Notes: generated by a model not told the origin, from the sequence alone. 64,000 nt of DNA from Onstottus_B arcticum (GCA_038040485.1 JBBPIE010000001.1:124001-188000); one strand, 5' to 3'; positions 7,628 to 16,091 are shown, counted from the stretch's first letter. A program made the numbers and translations.

Positions 7628-7862
7628 CACAAATTCCGGCGATCCTGGAATCAAATCGGTCTATTTAGAATAAAGTCTTGTCAAATTCCACTGCGACTGA
7701 CAATTGAATAGGGCCACTTGTCTAATGTCAATCTCGCGATCGGGCACGTGCGTGTTGCGGGCGTGCGTCCGGCTCGTTAAGCTCAGTCATCCGTACGTCC
7801 TCTCAAAGCGCGTGCAGTAGGCGGCAGAGAGAAGAGTTGGGTTAGCGGTCGAAGGAGTCGCG

Positions 7863-8663
7863 ATCAAGGAAGCTTCGAGACGGGTTTGGCGAACATCATG
7901 CGGCCACGACGTATTTGGGCGCGCGGCCGAGCTCGCATATTACTTCCTGCTCGCGCTGTTCCCGCTGCTGATCTTCCTGGCTAGCGTGATTGGATTTCTT
8001 CCAGGCGCGTACGACAACCTTCTCGAAACTCTCGCGAGAGTGGCGCCCGCGGACGCGATGAGACTGATACGTGAGACGGTGGCCGACATTGTTATCCACC
8101 GCAACAGCGGGTTGCTGTCGCTTGGGCTGGTTGGCTCGCTCTGGGCAGCATCCAGCGGAGTCGCCTCGCTAATGGATGCCCTCAACACCGCTTATGGTGT
8201 GACGGAGACCAGATCGTTCTGGAAGCGCCGGCGGATAGCGATCGGACTGACCGTGGCCTTCGCGCTACTGGTTCTTAACGGATCGCTCCTGATCATGTCC
8301 GCTCACCTGCTTGGTGGATGGCTTTTGAGCGCGTTTGAACTCAGCGGGGCGGTCGAGGTCCTCACGCGAATAGCAGGTTATCTCACGGGTCTGGCGTTGC
8401 TGCTTGGCGGGATTGCTCTACTCTACCGCTTCGGTGCGGATCTCAAACGCGAGAAGAGGCGAGTCGCGCCGGGCGCCCTGTTCGCGGCGATTGGCATCGT
8501 CGCCGGCTCGCTTCTGTTTTCCTTGTATCTCCGCGTGGCGCCGAGCGCGAGCGCAACCTACGGCGCTCTCGGCGGTGTAGTAACGCTACTCTTGTGGTTA
8601 TACCTGTTGGGACTTGTGCTTCTGATAGGAGGTGAGATCAATTCAGAAGTTGAAAGCTTGTGA
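7863..8663 (+). CDS. YihY/RbnK-family inner membrane protein with a non-canonical start
   Basis: Polytopic membrane protein of the YihY (formerly ribonuclease BN) family. The family N-terminus is clear (GRAAELAYYFLLALFPLLIF, then LASVIGFLPG), followed by SLWAASSGVASLMDALNTAYGV and four further membrane helices ending in LLLWLYLLGLVLLIGGEINSE. The frame is open from the stop at 7818-7820, but there is no ATG, GTG or TTG before GTG 7986, which would delete the first helix. The best ribosome site is GAAGGAG (7851-7857), 5 nt before ATC 7863, giving a normal-length N-terminus (about 266 aa). ATC initiation, or a sequencing error, is inferred. Molecular function of the family is unsettled. Confidence 0.8.
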   Translation: MKEASRRVWRTSCGHDVFGRAAELAYYFLLALFPLLIFLASVIGFLPGAYDNLLETLARVAPADAMRLIRETVADIVIHRNSGLLSLGLVGSLWAASSGVASLMDALNTAYGVTETRSFWKRRRIAIGLTVAFALLVLNGSLLIMSAHLLGGWLLSAFELSGAVEVLTRIAGYLTGLALLLGGIALLYRFGADLKREKRRVAPGALFAAIGIVAGSLLFSLYLRVAPSASATYGALGGVVTLLLWLYLLGLVLLIGGEINSEVESL

Positions 8664-8666
8664 TGC

Positions 8667-8704
8667 GATGTGAAGGTGTTCTCACCTGTCAGGGTTCACA
8701 CATC
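8667..8704. terminator. Nested hairpin between convergent genes
   Basis: GATGTGA...TTCACACATC forms an outer stem, and AGGTG-TTCT-CACCT forms an inner stem. The hairpin lies in the 49-bp gap between the convergent YihY and DUF2461 genes. There is no clear U-run, so a bidirectional terminator is a weak inference. Confidence 0.35.
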
Positions 8705-8712
8705 ATTCGATT

Positions 8713-9474
8713 CTACTTGCCCGCGCCTTTTGTGAGCGGGCGCGAAAGCAGCTCCGCGTTCTCTCGATACAACTGGAGATCATCCTTTAAGTTCTCACTC
8801 GTCGCGAACAACCAGAGAGGGTACAGGTCAAGCAGTATTGCTTGCGCGCGGTCGAGAAAAGCTCGGCGAGACAGCCGGGGATCGTTGAACGTGAAGTGCT
8901 CGCCTACGACGAAACTCTCGAGATCCACCCAGCGACGCGACGTCCCGGGGAGCGGCCACTTCGTCACCTTGCCGCCTTCTTCGCCTGCAAGCTCCGAATA
9001 GGAGTCCGGTATTCCGCGATCATCCAGATAGCGCTGAAACAAGCGAGTATTCTGTTTGATGGCTTGTTGGATTGGGCCGGTCTTGAGTGGGTTGTGGCCT
9101 CCCGGGTAAAAACCAATCGACACGCCTCTGGAAAAGATACCCGCGTAGAGCAACGCTCCACTCGACCATTTGTCGCCGCGCCGCGGGAAGCTCACATAGA
9201 TGTAGGGGCGATACGGCGGCCGGTTCTTATGAAAGCGCATGTCGTTGCTGATCCTGCTCACGGTGCGCCCGACTCGCGGCTCGGTCTCCAGATCCTGATT
9301 GAGCATTCGCATTATCGGCCCAAGCTCTCCAACGAACGCTTTCACAGGCCCAAGCACTTCGGATTCGTACTCTTTGCGGTGTTCGTCGAACCACGGCTTG
9401 TTGTTATTCGTTGAGAGCCCGGACAGGAAACGGAACAGTTGGGGCGAAAAACCTTCAAAGCGAACGGCCTTCAT
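8713..9474 (-). CDS. DUF2461 / TIGR02453 family protein
   Basis: A 253-residue protein that matches the conserved pattern of DUF2461: GFSPQLFRFLSGLSTNNNKPWFDEHRKEYE at the N-terminus, RISNDMRFHKNRPPYRP in the centre, then YIYVSFP and SIGFYPGG. The motif W-F..H+..Y and D-R+..N+.PY are the family hallmarks. Length is slightly above the usual 220-230 aa. Function is unknown; the fold has been linked to small-molecule or nucleic-acid binding only by conservation. AGGAGAAGG lies just before ATG 9474. It stands alone between a convergent and a divergent gene. Confidence 0.9.
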   Translation of the reverse strand: MKAVRFEGFSPQLFRFLSGLSTNNNKPWFDEHRKEYESEVLGPVKAFVGELGPIMRMLNQDLETEPRVGRTVSRISNDMRFHKNRPPYRPYIYVSFPRRGDKWSSGALLYAGIFSRGVSIGFYPGGHNPLKTGPIQQAIKQNTRLFQRYLDDRGIPDSYSELAGEEGGKVTKWPLPGTSRRWVDLESFVVGEHFTFNDPRLSRRAFLDRAQAILLDLYPLWLFATSENLKDDLQLYRENAELLSRPLTKGAGK

Positions 9475-9637
9475 AATCGCCTTCTCCTCAGTCAGCCGTG
9501 AGGTTACGGGCTGAGCTTAAGTGGCCGAAAAGTCCCCTGTCAACCGACCACCTTTAGACCCCGGACCAGGCGCGCTCGCCAGAATCCCGCGCTCACTCTT
9601 GTCTCTTACCGGACTGGTTAGGAAGCGCGTTGAACGG

Positions 9638-9652
9638 TAGAATGCGGCTATG
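9638..9652 (+). promoter_or_regulatory. Probable leaderless promoter of the PflX-like gene
   Basis: TAGAAT (9638-9643) is followed after 6 nt by ATG 9650, and no Shine-Dalgarno sequence is visible. The arrangement is the same as at mutM. Confidence 0.45.
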
Positions 9653-10663
9653 CGTCAGCCGTCTTACGTTGCGCTGCTCGAGTCGGGCGAGTTCGAAGAG
9701 CGAGTCGTGAGCTTGATGGACCTGCTTCGGGTCTGCCGGATCTGCCCGCGCGACTGCGATATCAATCGGCTCAACAACGAAGTGGCGGCATGCTACTCGG
9801 GGCTTCTGCCGATCGTTTCGGCTTACACTGCGCACTTTGGCGAAGAACCGGCGCTGGTCGGCACAAACGGAGCGGGGAATGTTTTTCTCGGGTTGTGCAA
9901 TCTCCGCTGCGTCTACTGCCAGAACTACCAGATCAGTCAGACCTTCAAAGAGCAGCGCAAGAACGAGGTCTCATTCGAGCGGCTGGCAGAGATGTTCCTC
10001 GAGCTTCAAGAGCAAGGCTGCCACAACATCAACTGGGTTTCGCCCACCCACTTTGCGCCGCAGTTGGCGAAGTCGCTGCTGATTGCGGCCAGGCGCGGAC
10101 TTCGGCTGCCGGTCGTTTATAACACCAACGCTTACGATTCTGTTGACGTGCTGAAGCTGCTCGATGGAATCGTTGATGTTTATCTCCCGGACCTCAAGTA
10201 CAGCGACGATGAAGCCGGCCGCGAGTACTCGAAGGTTACCGAGTACGTGCGTCATTCGCGGGCGGCGATCAAGGAGATGCATCGGCAGATGGGCGACGGG
10301 CTCGAGTACGACGAGAACGGTTTGCTGAAGCGAGGGTTGATCGTCCGGCTGCTTGTGCTACCCAACGACATCGCCGGCATCCAGGAATCGCTTCGATGGA
10401 TACGCGACGAGCTGTCGCCACAGGTCGCAGTCAGCTTGATGGCGCAGTACTTCCCGACAAACAAGGTTGGGCTCGAACGATACCCGTTGATCTCACGCAA
10501 GATTCGATGGAGCGAATGGCTGACGGCGATCGGGCAGATGGAATCGCTTGGAATGGACGAAGGCTGGATGCAGGACTTCGACTCGGCGGCAGAGTACTAT
10601 CGCCCTGACTTCGGCGACGCCAGGGTGCCGTTCAAAGACATCGAAGATTTTACAACTCGCTAA
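9650..10663 (+). CDS. PflX-type radical SAM protein (pyruvate formate-lyase activase homologue)
   Basis: A 337-residue radical SAM enzyme of the COG1313 group. The 4Fe-4S cluster motif is CNLRCVYCQNYQ at about residues 84-95 (C-x3-C-x2-C), preceded by GTNGAGNVFLG. An extra cysteine pair CRICPRDC near residue 29 is typical of PflX and related activases. Later text (VVYNTNAYDSVDVL, VYLPDLKYS, GLIVRLLVLPNDIAG) follows the TIM-barrel strands. PflX members are presumed glycyl-radical-enzyme activases, but the partner is unknown in most genomes, and none lies nearby here. It is monocistronic, with a probable leaderless mRNA. Confidence 0.9.
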   Translation: MRQPSYVALLESGEFEERVVSLMDLLRVCRICPRDCDINRLNNEVAACYSGLLPIVSAYTAHFGEEPALVGTNGAGNVFLGLCNLRCVYCQNYQISQTFKEQRKNEVSFERLAEMFLELQEQGCHNINWVSPTHFAPQLAKSLLIAARRGLRLPVVYNTNAYDSVDVLKLLDGIVDVYLPDLKYSDDEAGREYSKVTEYVRHSRAAIKEMHRQMGDGLEYDENGLLKRGLIVRLLVLPNDIAGIQESLRWIRDELSPQVAVSLMAQYFPTNKVGLERYPLISRKIRWSEWLTAIGQMESLGMDEGWMQDFDSAAEYYRPDFGDARVPFKDIEDFTTR

Positions 10664-10679
10664 AGCGCAGTCCCCCCAT

Positions 10680-11141
10680 CTACCTTGGCCTCGGTTGCAC
10701 TGGGCCGCCAGCCTGCAGCCAGGCGTTCCAGCCGCCCTTCAAGACCAGTACCCTCTTGAAACCGTTGGACAAGAGCGCTCGTGCGGCGATAGCCGCCGCT
10801 TCGTCGTTCGGACAAGCGCAGTAGGTTATGACTTCCTTGTCGCGGGGAAGCTCTCTGAGCCGATGCGCGACTCTACGAACCTTTGTGTGGAGCGCACCTT
10901 TGATTGTCTTTTCGCTTTGCGCGTACGCACTCGGCGCGCGCACATCGACGATAGCGACAGCGTCGTTTTGCGCAATCTTCGCCTTCAGTTCATCGGGGCT
11001 GATGAACCCGACCGGACGAAGCGTCTCCTGTTTGGCAGGGGGCTTTATCCCCGAGACGTCGACTTTCTGACGCGCAAGGGTCGTAGTTGCGAAGGCGGCC
11101 AAAACCACCGCCAGAACACCTGTCCATTTTTTGACTCTCAT
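10680..11141 (-). CDS. Secreted rhodanese-domain protein
   Basis: A 153-residue protein with an N-terminal signal peptide (MRVKKWTGVLAVVLAAFATTTLA) and one rhodanese domain: ISPDELKAKIAQNDAVAIVDVRAPSAY, then VITYCACPNDEAAA with the active-site cysteine loop, then VLKGGWNAWLQAGGP. The loop CACPND has a shorter pocket than classical thiosulfate sulfurtransferases and is seen in periplasmic rhodanese-like carriers. The start is ATG 11141, where the signal peptide begins; the frame is open another 37 codons upstream without support. It converges on the PflX-like gene with a 16-bp gap and lies downstream of a lipoprotein gene on the same strand. A role in periplasmic sulfur transfer or redox is inferred. 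Confidence 0.85.
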   Translation of the reverse strand: MRVKKWTGVLAVVLAAFATTTLARQKVDVSGIKPPAKQETLRPVGFISPDELKAKIAQNDAVAIVDVRAPSAYAQSEKTIKGALHTKVRRVAHRLRELPRDKEVITYCACPNDEAAAIAARALLSNGFKRVLVLKGGWNAWLQAGGPVQPRPR

Positions 11142-11282
11142 AAGATCACCCGTAGAGGAATCGCGCGCAGGAGCTGATTCTGCCACACGGGGCTCAGGCT
11201 TGCCGTAAGCCCTTAGGGACGTAGCGCGACTCAGCGTCGCGCGGGAACACACAATCGCATCTCGATTGCTCGAGCACGCGAG

Positions 11283-12065
11283 CTATTTCATAGCAGATAC
11301 CGGTACGTGACCCGCCATCGGTGCGTTTTCGGGCTTGTAGTTTTTCCGGTCGTACCAGCCGTAGACACCGCCCGCAAAATGGAGAAACCCCGATTGACCA
11401 ATAAGCGTCTCCTGAATCAAATCCCCGTAGATCGTCGGAAACGGTTTTGTCCCCCTGTAAGCCTTGACCGCACCCTTTCGCGGCAACGTTCGAAGGTCAG
11501 TGCCGACCGCATCTCTGAGTAAGTGCGTCTGTGTGGCATCGGGGTCACGCCACCCCAGAGGGCCAGACCCGTGGATGATCGCGAGCAATACATCGCTTTG
11601 TTCAAAGCGAACGGTCTGTCCAGCCGCCGGGTTGTGGGAAGGCTTTGCGGCGGAGGCCAGTAACTTTGATTTCGGCAATACCTCGCGCAACGGCTCACGT
11701 GCTATCCAGTTTGGGAACTCCCGATTGAGTTCTGAAAGCTTCCCCTCCGCCGGTCTTATGATGACGGCTAGATCTTGCGAGAGGTCGCCATTGAAATCGC
11801 CTAATAGAAAACCGGGCTTGCGGCTTGCGTCGAATACTACAGCGTCTTTGAAAATACGTGTGACGGCTGCCTGAACTTCTTCGGGCTTGCCGGGTGGCAC
11901 GTCTTGCATTTCCTTGGGCTGCGGTGGCGGAGCCTCGATTTTCTGAGCCACTGGCACCTGCTCGGCCACGCTCGGCGGCGCGGGCGGCTTTGCACATCCG
12001 GATAAGGCCAATGTCCCAATTAGAAATATCAACCAAGATCCTAGATCGGCTTTTGCCGTTAACAT
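11283..12065 (-). CDS. Lipoprotein with a VCBS/FG-GAP-like calcium motif
   Basis: A 260-residue predicted lipoprotein. The signal ends in the lipobox LSGC (Cys24), followed by a Pro/Gln-rich linker that probably spans away from the membrane. The globular part has FLLGDFNGDLSQDLAVII, a D-x-N-x-D-x-x-x-D calcium loop as in FG-GAP/VCBS repeats, and later HGSGPLGWRDP. Only one such repeat is seen, so this is not a full beta-propeller. The C-terminus (HFAGGVYGWYDRKNY) is not recognised. It lies between the rhodanese and di-haem oxidoreductase genes on the same strand, possibly part of an exported redox set. Confidence 0.75.
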   Translation of the reverse strand: MLTAKADLGSWLIFLIGTLALSGCAKPPAPPSVAEQVPVAQKIEAPPPQPKEMQDVPPGKPEEVQAAVTRIFKDAVVFDASRKPGFLLGDFNGDLSQDLAVIIRPAEGKLSELNREFPNWIAREPLREVLPKSKLLASAAKPSHNPAAGQTVRFEQSDVLLAIIHGSGPLGWRDPDATQTHLLRDAVGTDLRTLPRKGAVKAYRGTKPFPTIYGDLIQETLIGQSGFLHFAGGVYGWYDRKNYKPENAPMAGHVPVSAMK

Positions 12066-12087
12066 CTTCTCACCTCAACGCGAAAGC

Positions 12088-12121
12088 AGAGACCCGTCAG
12101 GCAGGCGCCTGACGAGTCTCT
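12088..12121 (-). terminator. Hairpin terminator after the di-haem oxidoreductase gene
   Basis: AGAGACCCGTCAGGC (12088-12102) and GCCTGACGAGTCTCT (12107-12121) pair over 15 bp with one mismatch and a 4-nt loop. The hairpin lies 30 bp after the stop of the minus-strand gene at 12152. The following bases on the minus strand (GCTTTCG) are only weakly T-rich. Confidence 0.6.
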
Positions 12122-12151
12122 GAAGACTACGGGGAATCAGCGCATACAGCA

Positions 12152-13423
12152 CTACAGCGACAAAACGAACGCGATGAGTTGGTTCTTCTGGGTGGTGTTC
12201 AGCGCGTTGTTGAAGTTGTTCCTTGACGTTGCTCCCTGCCCTCCATGAACCTGAATGCTGTCGAAGATGGTCATCGTGTTACCCTGCATCATGAAGCGGT
12301 TTTTGGTGCGTACGCCCCACAGCGCTATCGTGGTTGTCGCGAACCGGTCGTTGACTCCGGCTTCACCGCCTATTCCGGCGCTCGTTCCAATGTTGTGCAG
12401 CGCGAAGTCGCTGAACGGACGGATGATCTTGTTGCCTAGCGCCACCGGTACGATGAACGCTCCGCCGTTGATTATCGTGCCCGCCGGCGCGGACGTGAAT
12501 TGCGGCGTGTGGCAGACTGCACAGCCAATCGAGGTAAAGAGCGTCTGCCCGGCGGTGACGTCAGAATTGATCGGTCCGCGGCCAGGAACTCTCAAAGCCC
12601 TCATAAAATCGGTGAAGGCGTTGACGTCGTCTCCGTCTTCATCCTCCGGGTCGGGCACCCCATCAAACGGCGCCGCTGACTGACCCAGAATGTTATTCTC
12701 GTTGGGCTGCAGCGGGCTGGTTATGCCCATCTCGTTCAAATATGCATCCGCTGAGAAGGACTTCAGGCTGGCGTGTTGGGATTTGTGGCCAAAGCGGCCA
12801 ATGCGCGTCTGTCCTGGCGCCTCCAGAACAGCCACAGTCCGGAGCTGGCCGCGCTGGGCTGACGGTTGCGCGTTTACATTGTCGATAAGCGTCTGGTTTG
12901 CGATGGCTTCGACAAAGCCGTCGCCGAGTACCGTTCGGGTCGACCGGAATTCGTGGAGGTTCAACCCTGTGTTGGCATGTTCCTGAGCACCCGGCGCAAT
13001 GGCCCGGTCCTGAAGCAGCGTTTGTCCACCCGGCGGGGCCACAAAACCGCCAAAGATATCGGTGCCGCCGGCCCTGAACTCATTGATCTGACTGATGTGA
13101 CCGGTGACAGGGGCCTGGTGGCAACTTACGCACGCGACATCGTTGTAGGTAGGCCCAAGTCCTTCGTCTACCTCTTCACGCTCCTCGAAAATAGCCTTGT
13201 TGTCCCGGAACGAGCGGCCTGGAACTGCCGGGTTTGTGCATTCGTCGATGGGACTGCCAAGAGGCCCGAGATTGTTGAAGAGATCGGTGTCGGCCAGGCG
13301 AGCATCCATCTGGGTTGCTAAAGCGGCTACTGCAGCTTGACCTTCGACGGTTCTCGTAAAAGCGAAAGGCAAAACGAGCACCGCCGCGAAGATAAGCAAA
13401 ACGGAAATCTTGAGAAATCTCAT
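12152..13423 (-). CDS. Di-haem oxidoreductase (DUF1111, DHOR family)
   Basis: A 423-residue exported c-type cytochrome. It has a signal peptide (MRFLKISVLLIFAAVLVLPFAF), then two haem-binding motifs: CVSCH in NDVACVSCHQAP (about residue 98) and CAVCH in SIGCAVCHTPQF (about residue 300). The text GFGRAGHKSQHASL-like (RIGRFGHKSQHASLKSF), YLNEMGI, FTDFMRALRVP and a C-terminal GQGATSRNNF match the DHOR family once called thiol oxidoreductases. It is presumed periplasmic and involved in electron transfer or peroxidase-like chemistry; the substrate is not known. A strong AAGGAGG lies before ATG 13423. Upstream is a long leader with hairpins, and a hairpin terminator follows. Confidence 0.9.
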   Translation of the reverse strand: MRFLKISVLLIFAAVLVLPFAFTRTVEGQAAVAALATQMDARLADTDLFNNLGPLGSPIDECTNPAVPGRSFRDNKAIFEEREEVDEGLGPTYNDVACVSCHQAPVTGHISQINEFRAGGTDIFGGFVAPPGGQTLLQDRAIAPGAQEHANTGLNLHEFRSTRTVLGDGFVEAIANQTLIDNVNAQPSAQRGQLRTVAVLEAPGQTRIGRFGHKSQHASLKSFSADAYLNEMGITSPLQPNENNILGQSAAPFDGVPDPEDEDGDDVNAFTDFMRALRVPGRGPINSDVTAGQTLFTSIGCAVCHTPQFTSAPAGTIINGGAFIVPVALGNKIIRPFSDFALHNIGTSAGIGGEAGVNDRFATTTIALWGVRTKNRFMMQGNTMTIFDSIQVHGGQGATSRNNFNNALNTTQKNQLIAFVLSL

Positions 13424-14071
13424 GTCTTAACTTCCTCCTTAGGCGCCTGGAACATCGTTCATCCAAGCCGGGTTGGCCATCTCTTCTAGCAACCGAGTGG
13501 GCGGGTTACCCACAGGTAGAGAGTTGCGAGATCCAGATGGTTAAGTCTAACCGGCCTTCTTGTTGGCCGGACTCCTCCTTACCCCTGATAACTTGCTTGA
13601 AACTTGCCTAAAAAGCTGAGCAAAAGACGCGGACTGCCTCCAAGTGTGGCTTGCCTTTCAATGCCGATCCGAAGGTGTCACCTTGGAAGTCGCGTCACTC
13701 TAAAACAGCCAGCGAGCAATGTCAAGAAAATTCATGTGGCGGCCCTTACTCCAAGAGGTCGCCCTCTGACGCAGTATCCCGAACGCGGCGGAACGACCAC
13801 TCCTCGTCGCAGATCGCATCCCCACCTCGCACATGTTGCTCTTGTGGAGCCAGCTCTGAAATCTCAGTAACCCCAAAACAGTACCCATCGCTAACACGAC
13901 AGCAAAAAGTAAACTAAAGCGGAAGGGTTGGGGTAAGGAAATCTTTACTATTGTCCGCTCTCGTGATCGAGATTGAGTCGGGAATGGTGCGAAGAGATAG
14001 GGTGTCAGAATGCAAACGGTCAACGAAAGAAAATGCATACAAAAACAGCAAGTCATGGTAGAATCTCGACT
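13424..14071. other. Non-coding stretch upstream of the di-haem oxidoreductase and small zinc-ribbon genes
   Basis: About 650 bp with no convincing gene. On the minus strand, nearest the oxidoreductase, there is a possible 13- or 24-codon leader peptide (13439-13480 or 13439-13513) whose stop touches the AAGGAGG of the oxidoreductase. A GC-rich hairpin CCGGCC...GGCCGG follows at about 13550-13571. A minus-strand frame around 13710-13960 encodes one hydrophobic stretch but has no usable start and is probably not real. Divergent promoters for both flanking genes must lie here. A minimal leaderless-type box is seen only for the zinc ribbon (TAGAAT 14059-14064). Confidence 0.5.
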
Positions 14072-14074
14072 ATG
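14059..14074 (+). promoter_or_regulatory. Probable leaderless promoter of the small zinc-ribbon gene
   Basis: TGG-TAGAAT (hexamer 14059-14064) is followed by 7 nt and ATG 14072, with no Shine-Dalgarno between. It has the same geometry as mutM and the PflX-like gene. Confidence 0.45.
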
Positions 14075-14224
14075 AAATGCCCAAAGTGCTTTAACCCCCT
14101 CCGACGGGTAGCCTCCACCGAGGACTCGGTGTGGTTTACGTGCCCGTTGGGCCACAGATTCCATTCAGAAACAGGAAGCGGGATCAGCGACTCCGAAGGT
14201 CACCGCTACGCTGTTTCGGAGTGA
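14072..14224 (+). CDS. Small zinc-ribbon protein
   Basis: A 50-residue protein that starts MKCPKCFNPLRRV and continues VWFTCPLGHRFHSE. Cys3 and Cys6 with Cys24 and His28 (CxxC...CPLGH) form a compact treble-clef-like zinc site. The rest is polar. Such tiny ribbons often act as stand-alone nucleic-acid or protein adaptors; no specific role can be given. It has its own -10-like box and is followed 9 bp later by a hairpin, so it appears to be a complete monocistronic unit. Longer in-frame starts upstream (from 13973) are unsupported. Confidence 0.6.
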   Translation: MKCPKCFNPLRRVASTEDSVWFTCPLGHRFHSETGSGISDSEGHRYAVSE

Positions 14225-14233
14225 TTAAAGCGG

Positions 14234-14263
14234 CTACTCCCGGGCTTCGCTGCTCGGGAGTAG
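14234..14263 (+). terminator. Hairpin after the small zinc-ribbon gene
   Basis: CTACTCCCG (14234-14242) and CGGGAGTAG (14255-14263) are perfect complements with a 12-nt loop, 9 bp after the stop. No U-run follows, so it may be a processing or stability hairpin rather than a full intrinsic terminator. Confidence 0.5.
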
Positions 14264-14571
14264 TCGAGGGACCTTCCTAAAGCTCATCTAGGAGAGAAGT
14301 ACACTCCCCGTTCACGCCCGTCCGACCGCGCCCAATTCGGCCACCCCTGAACGCTTGGTCCCAAGGTCACTACCTTTTGTCGCTTTGATCGGGTTGCGAA
14401 AGCAGAATGAGCTTGAATTCAGTTTTTCTTCTTGTTAGTCTTTGCGCCAGGTTGATTAGTCGAGAATCCTGTTAGTCGGCGAGAGGGGATAAATAGATTC
14501 GCCGCTTTGGGGATTCAGATTTAGGAATCGAGAAGTTGGAATGAATGGGAGTGCAGGCGATCGCCGCTCTT

Positions 14572-14590
14572 GGTACACCGGACGTGTACC
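14572..14590. promoter_or_regulatory. Palindromic operator candidate
   Basis: GGTACAC (14572-14578) and GTGTACC (14584-14590) form a perfect 7-bp dyad with a 5-bp centre, about 70 bp before the start of the TPR/Fis-like gene. The size and symmetry fit the site of a dimeric regulator. No factor is known. Confidence 0.4.
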
Positions 14591-14660
14591 CTGGCGGAAA
14601 AAGGCTCCCATGTCAGTGATTGTCCTACACGACGTTGGACCCCCTTTGGAGGATGACTGA

Positions 14661-16091
14661 ATGGAAAGGCGAGCGTCACAAGAGAGTCTGGTTGAATTGA
14701 TAGACAGCGGGCAGTTCCTGGTTGCCGAAGAGATATTCTCGGAACGAAGAACCGACGACCCGATGGAGATGGTCATTCGCTCGGAAGTGGCGATGTACTT
14801 TGACAGGCTGGACGATGCGGCGGCTCTTCTTGAGGAAGTTACCCCGCGGGCAACGGACATCAACGTGGCCGCACGGCTTTCACGGGCAAAGGGCCGGCTG
14901 GCCTTGTGGCGCGCCGACGAAGCGAATGCTGCTTCGCAACTCCAAACCGCCTATCATTTCTATGTGTTCCTCAACGAGTCGTTCGGCATAAGCAAATCGC
15001 TTTTGAACCTCGCCCGACTTGCGTTGCAGCGAGGACATCTCGAGGACGCGGAGGCAAAGCTGGAAGCAGCCCAAAGCGGAGTGAAGGGTCGAACAAGCAA
15101 GCGAACCGAGTATCTCAGAGGACTCATTGCGAGCGAGCAAGCGAATCTCGCAACCGACCTCGGCGAGATTGAGCAGGCCACCGGGTATTATTCAGAAGCG
15201 ATGCGGATGCTCAAGGCAAACGAGCGCGGACGCTACTACGGGCGGGCGCTGGTTGGAATGGCGGACCTGAAGTGCGCCGCAGGAGAATTTCAAGTCTCGC
15301 TCGAAGTCTACAAAGAAGCGAACACCGTCTTTGAGCGTTACGATCTGAAGAGTGAAGTCGCCCGCTGCCAGTTGAAGCTCGCGCAGGCTTTGATCAGGTT
15401 GACACGTTTCGAACGCGCAGAGAAGCTCGCTGAGGAGAGCCGCGACCTCCGCCGTGGCGATCCCGTTGGCGAAAGCGCAGCCTTGTCGACGCTCGTAGCG
15501 ATTGCGCTTCAACAGAATGATGTGGCCGAAGCCGCCACTCGAGCGACCTCAGCGGTCGAGCTCGCCGATCGATGCATCTCGTCACCCGATTGCGTGCTTG
15601 CTCGCGTTCGCGCCAGAATCGCGCTCGGACAGGTACGGCTCGCCGAACGCGATTTCAAACAAGCCGCAGAAGTCTTGAGCGAAGCTGCGGAACTTGCTCG
15701 TAACTCGAATGGATCTTCAGCAAGCCGGCGTCTCGAACTTGAAGCGATCATCTACCTTGCCGAAGCCTTCCATAGCACCGACACACGAGCTGGCCGCACA
15801 GAGTTGACCCGAATAAGCGAGCTTCTCAACCATATCGAGGACTCGTGGCTTGCCGAGGAGTTCAACCGCGTGTCGGCTAAATACGAGGAGCAGATAGTCT
15901 TCACCGAGGACAACCGGCTGGTGTTCGATGGGAATCAGCTACCTCGCTGGCAAGAGGCAAAGAAGACGCTTGAAGGTTTTCTGCTGCGCAACGCGCTTCG
16001 GCAAACTAACAACAGCCTTACGCGAGCAGCACGAAAGCTTGGCGTCTCAAAAGTACACGTGCACAACCTGAAAAAGAAGCACGGCCTCTAA
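14661..16091 (+). CDS. TPR-repeat protein with C-terminal Fis-type helix-turn-helix
   Basis: A 476-residue protein. Residues about 10-400 are helical repeats of the TPR type (alternating A.A...L and Y...A pairs, for example GYYSEAMRMLKANERGRYYGRALVGMADL). The last about 45 residues are a Fis/NtrC-type DNA-binding domain: LEGFLLRNALRQTNNSLTRAARKLGVSKVHVHNLKKKHGL. There is no AAA+ domain, so it is not a sigma-54 activator; it is probably a transcription factor that senses a protein or peptide through its TPRs. The start ATG 14661 has GGAGG 8 nt upstream. Autoregulation through the nearby palindrome is possible but unproven. Confidence 0.8.
   Translation: MERRASQESLVELIDSGQFLVAEEIFSERRTDDPMEMVIRSEVAMYFDRLDDAAALLEEVTPRATDINVAARLSRAKGRLALWRADEANAASQLQTAYHFYVFLNESFGISKSLLNLARLALQRGHLEDAEAKLEAAQSGVKGRTSKRTEYLRGLIASEQANLATDLGEIEQATGYYSEAMRMLKANERGRYYGRALVGMADLKCAAGEFQVSLEVYKEANTVFERYDLKSEVARCQLKLAQALIRLTRFERAEKLAEESRDLRRGDPVGESAALSTLVAIALQQNDVAEAATRATSAVELADRCISSPDCVLARVRARIALGQVRLAERDFKQAAEVLSEAAELARNSNGSSASRRLELEAIIYLAEAFHSTDTRAGRTELTRISELLNHIEDSWLAEEFNRVSAKYEEQIVFTEDNRLVFDGNQLPRWQEAKKTLEGFLLRNALRQTNNSLTRAARKLGVSKVHVHNLKKKHGL

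Larger units (their letters stand above)
14225..14660. other. Upstream region of the TPR regulator with a palindromic operator candidate
   Basis: About 430 bp without a gene. After the hairpin at 14234-14263 it has no coding signal. Near its right end lies the perfect palindrome GGTACAC-CGGAC-GTGTACC (14572-14590), followed by GGAGG (14648-14652) for the gene at 14661. No tRNA or small RNA was recognised. Confidence 0.5.

Noticed and set aside
13700..14164. A 154-codon minus-strand frame with one hydrophobic stretch
   Set aside because: The hydrophobic part has no start codon or ribosome site nearby and overlaps the small zinc-ribbon gene antisense; support is too weak.
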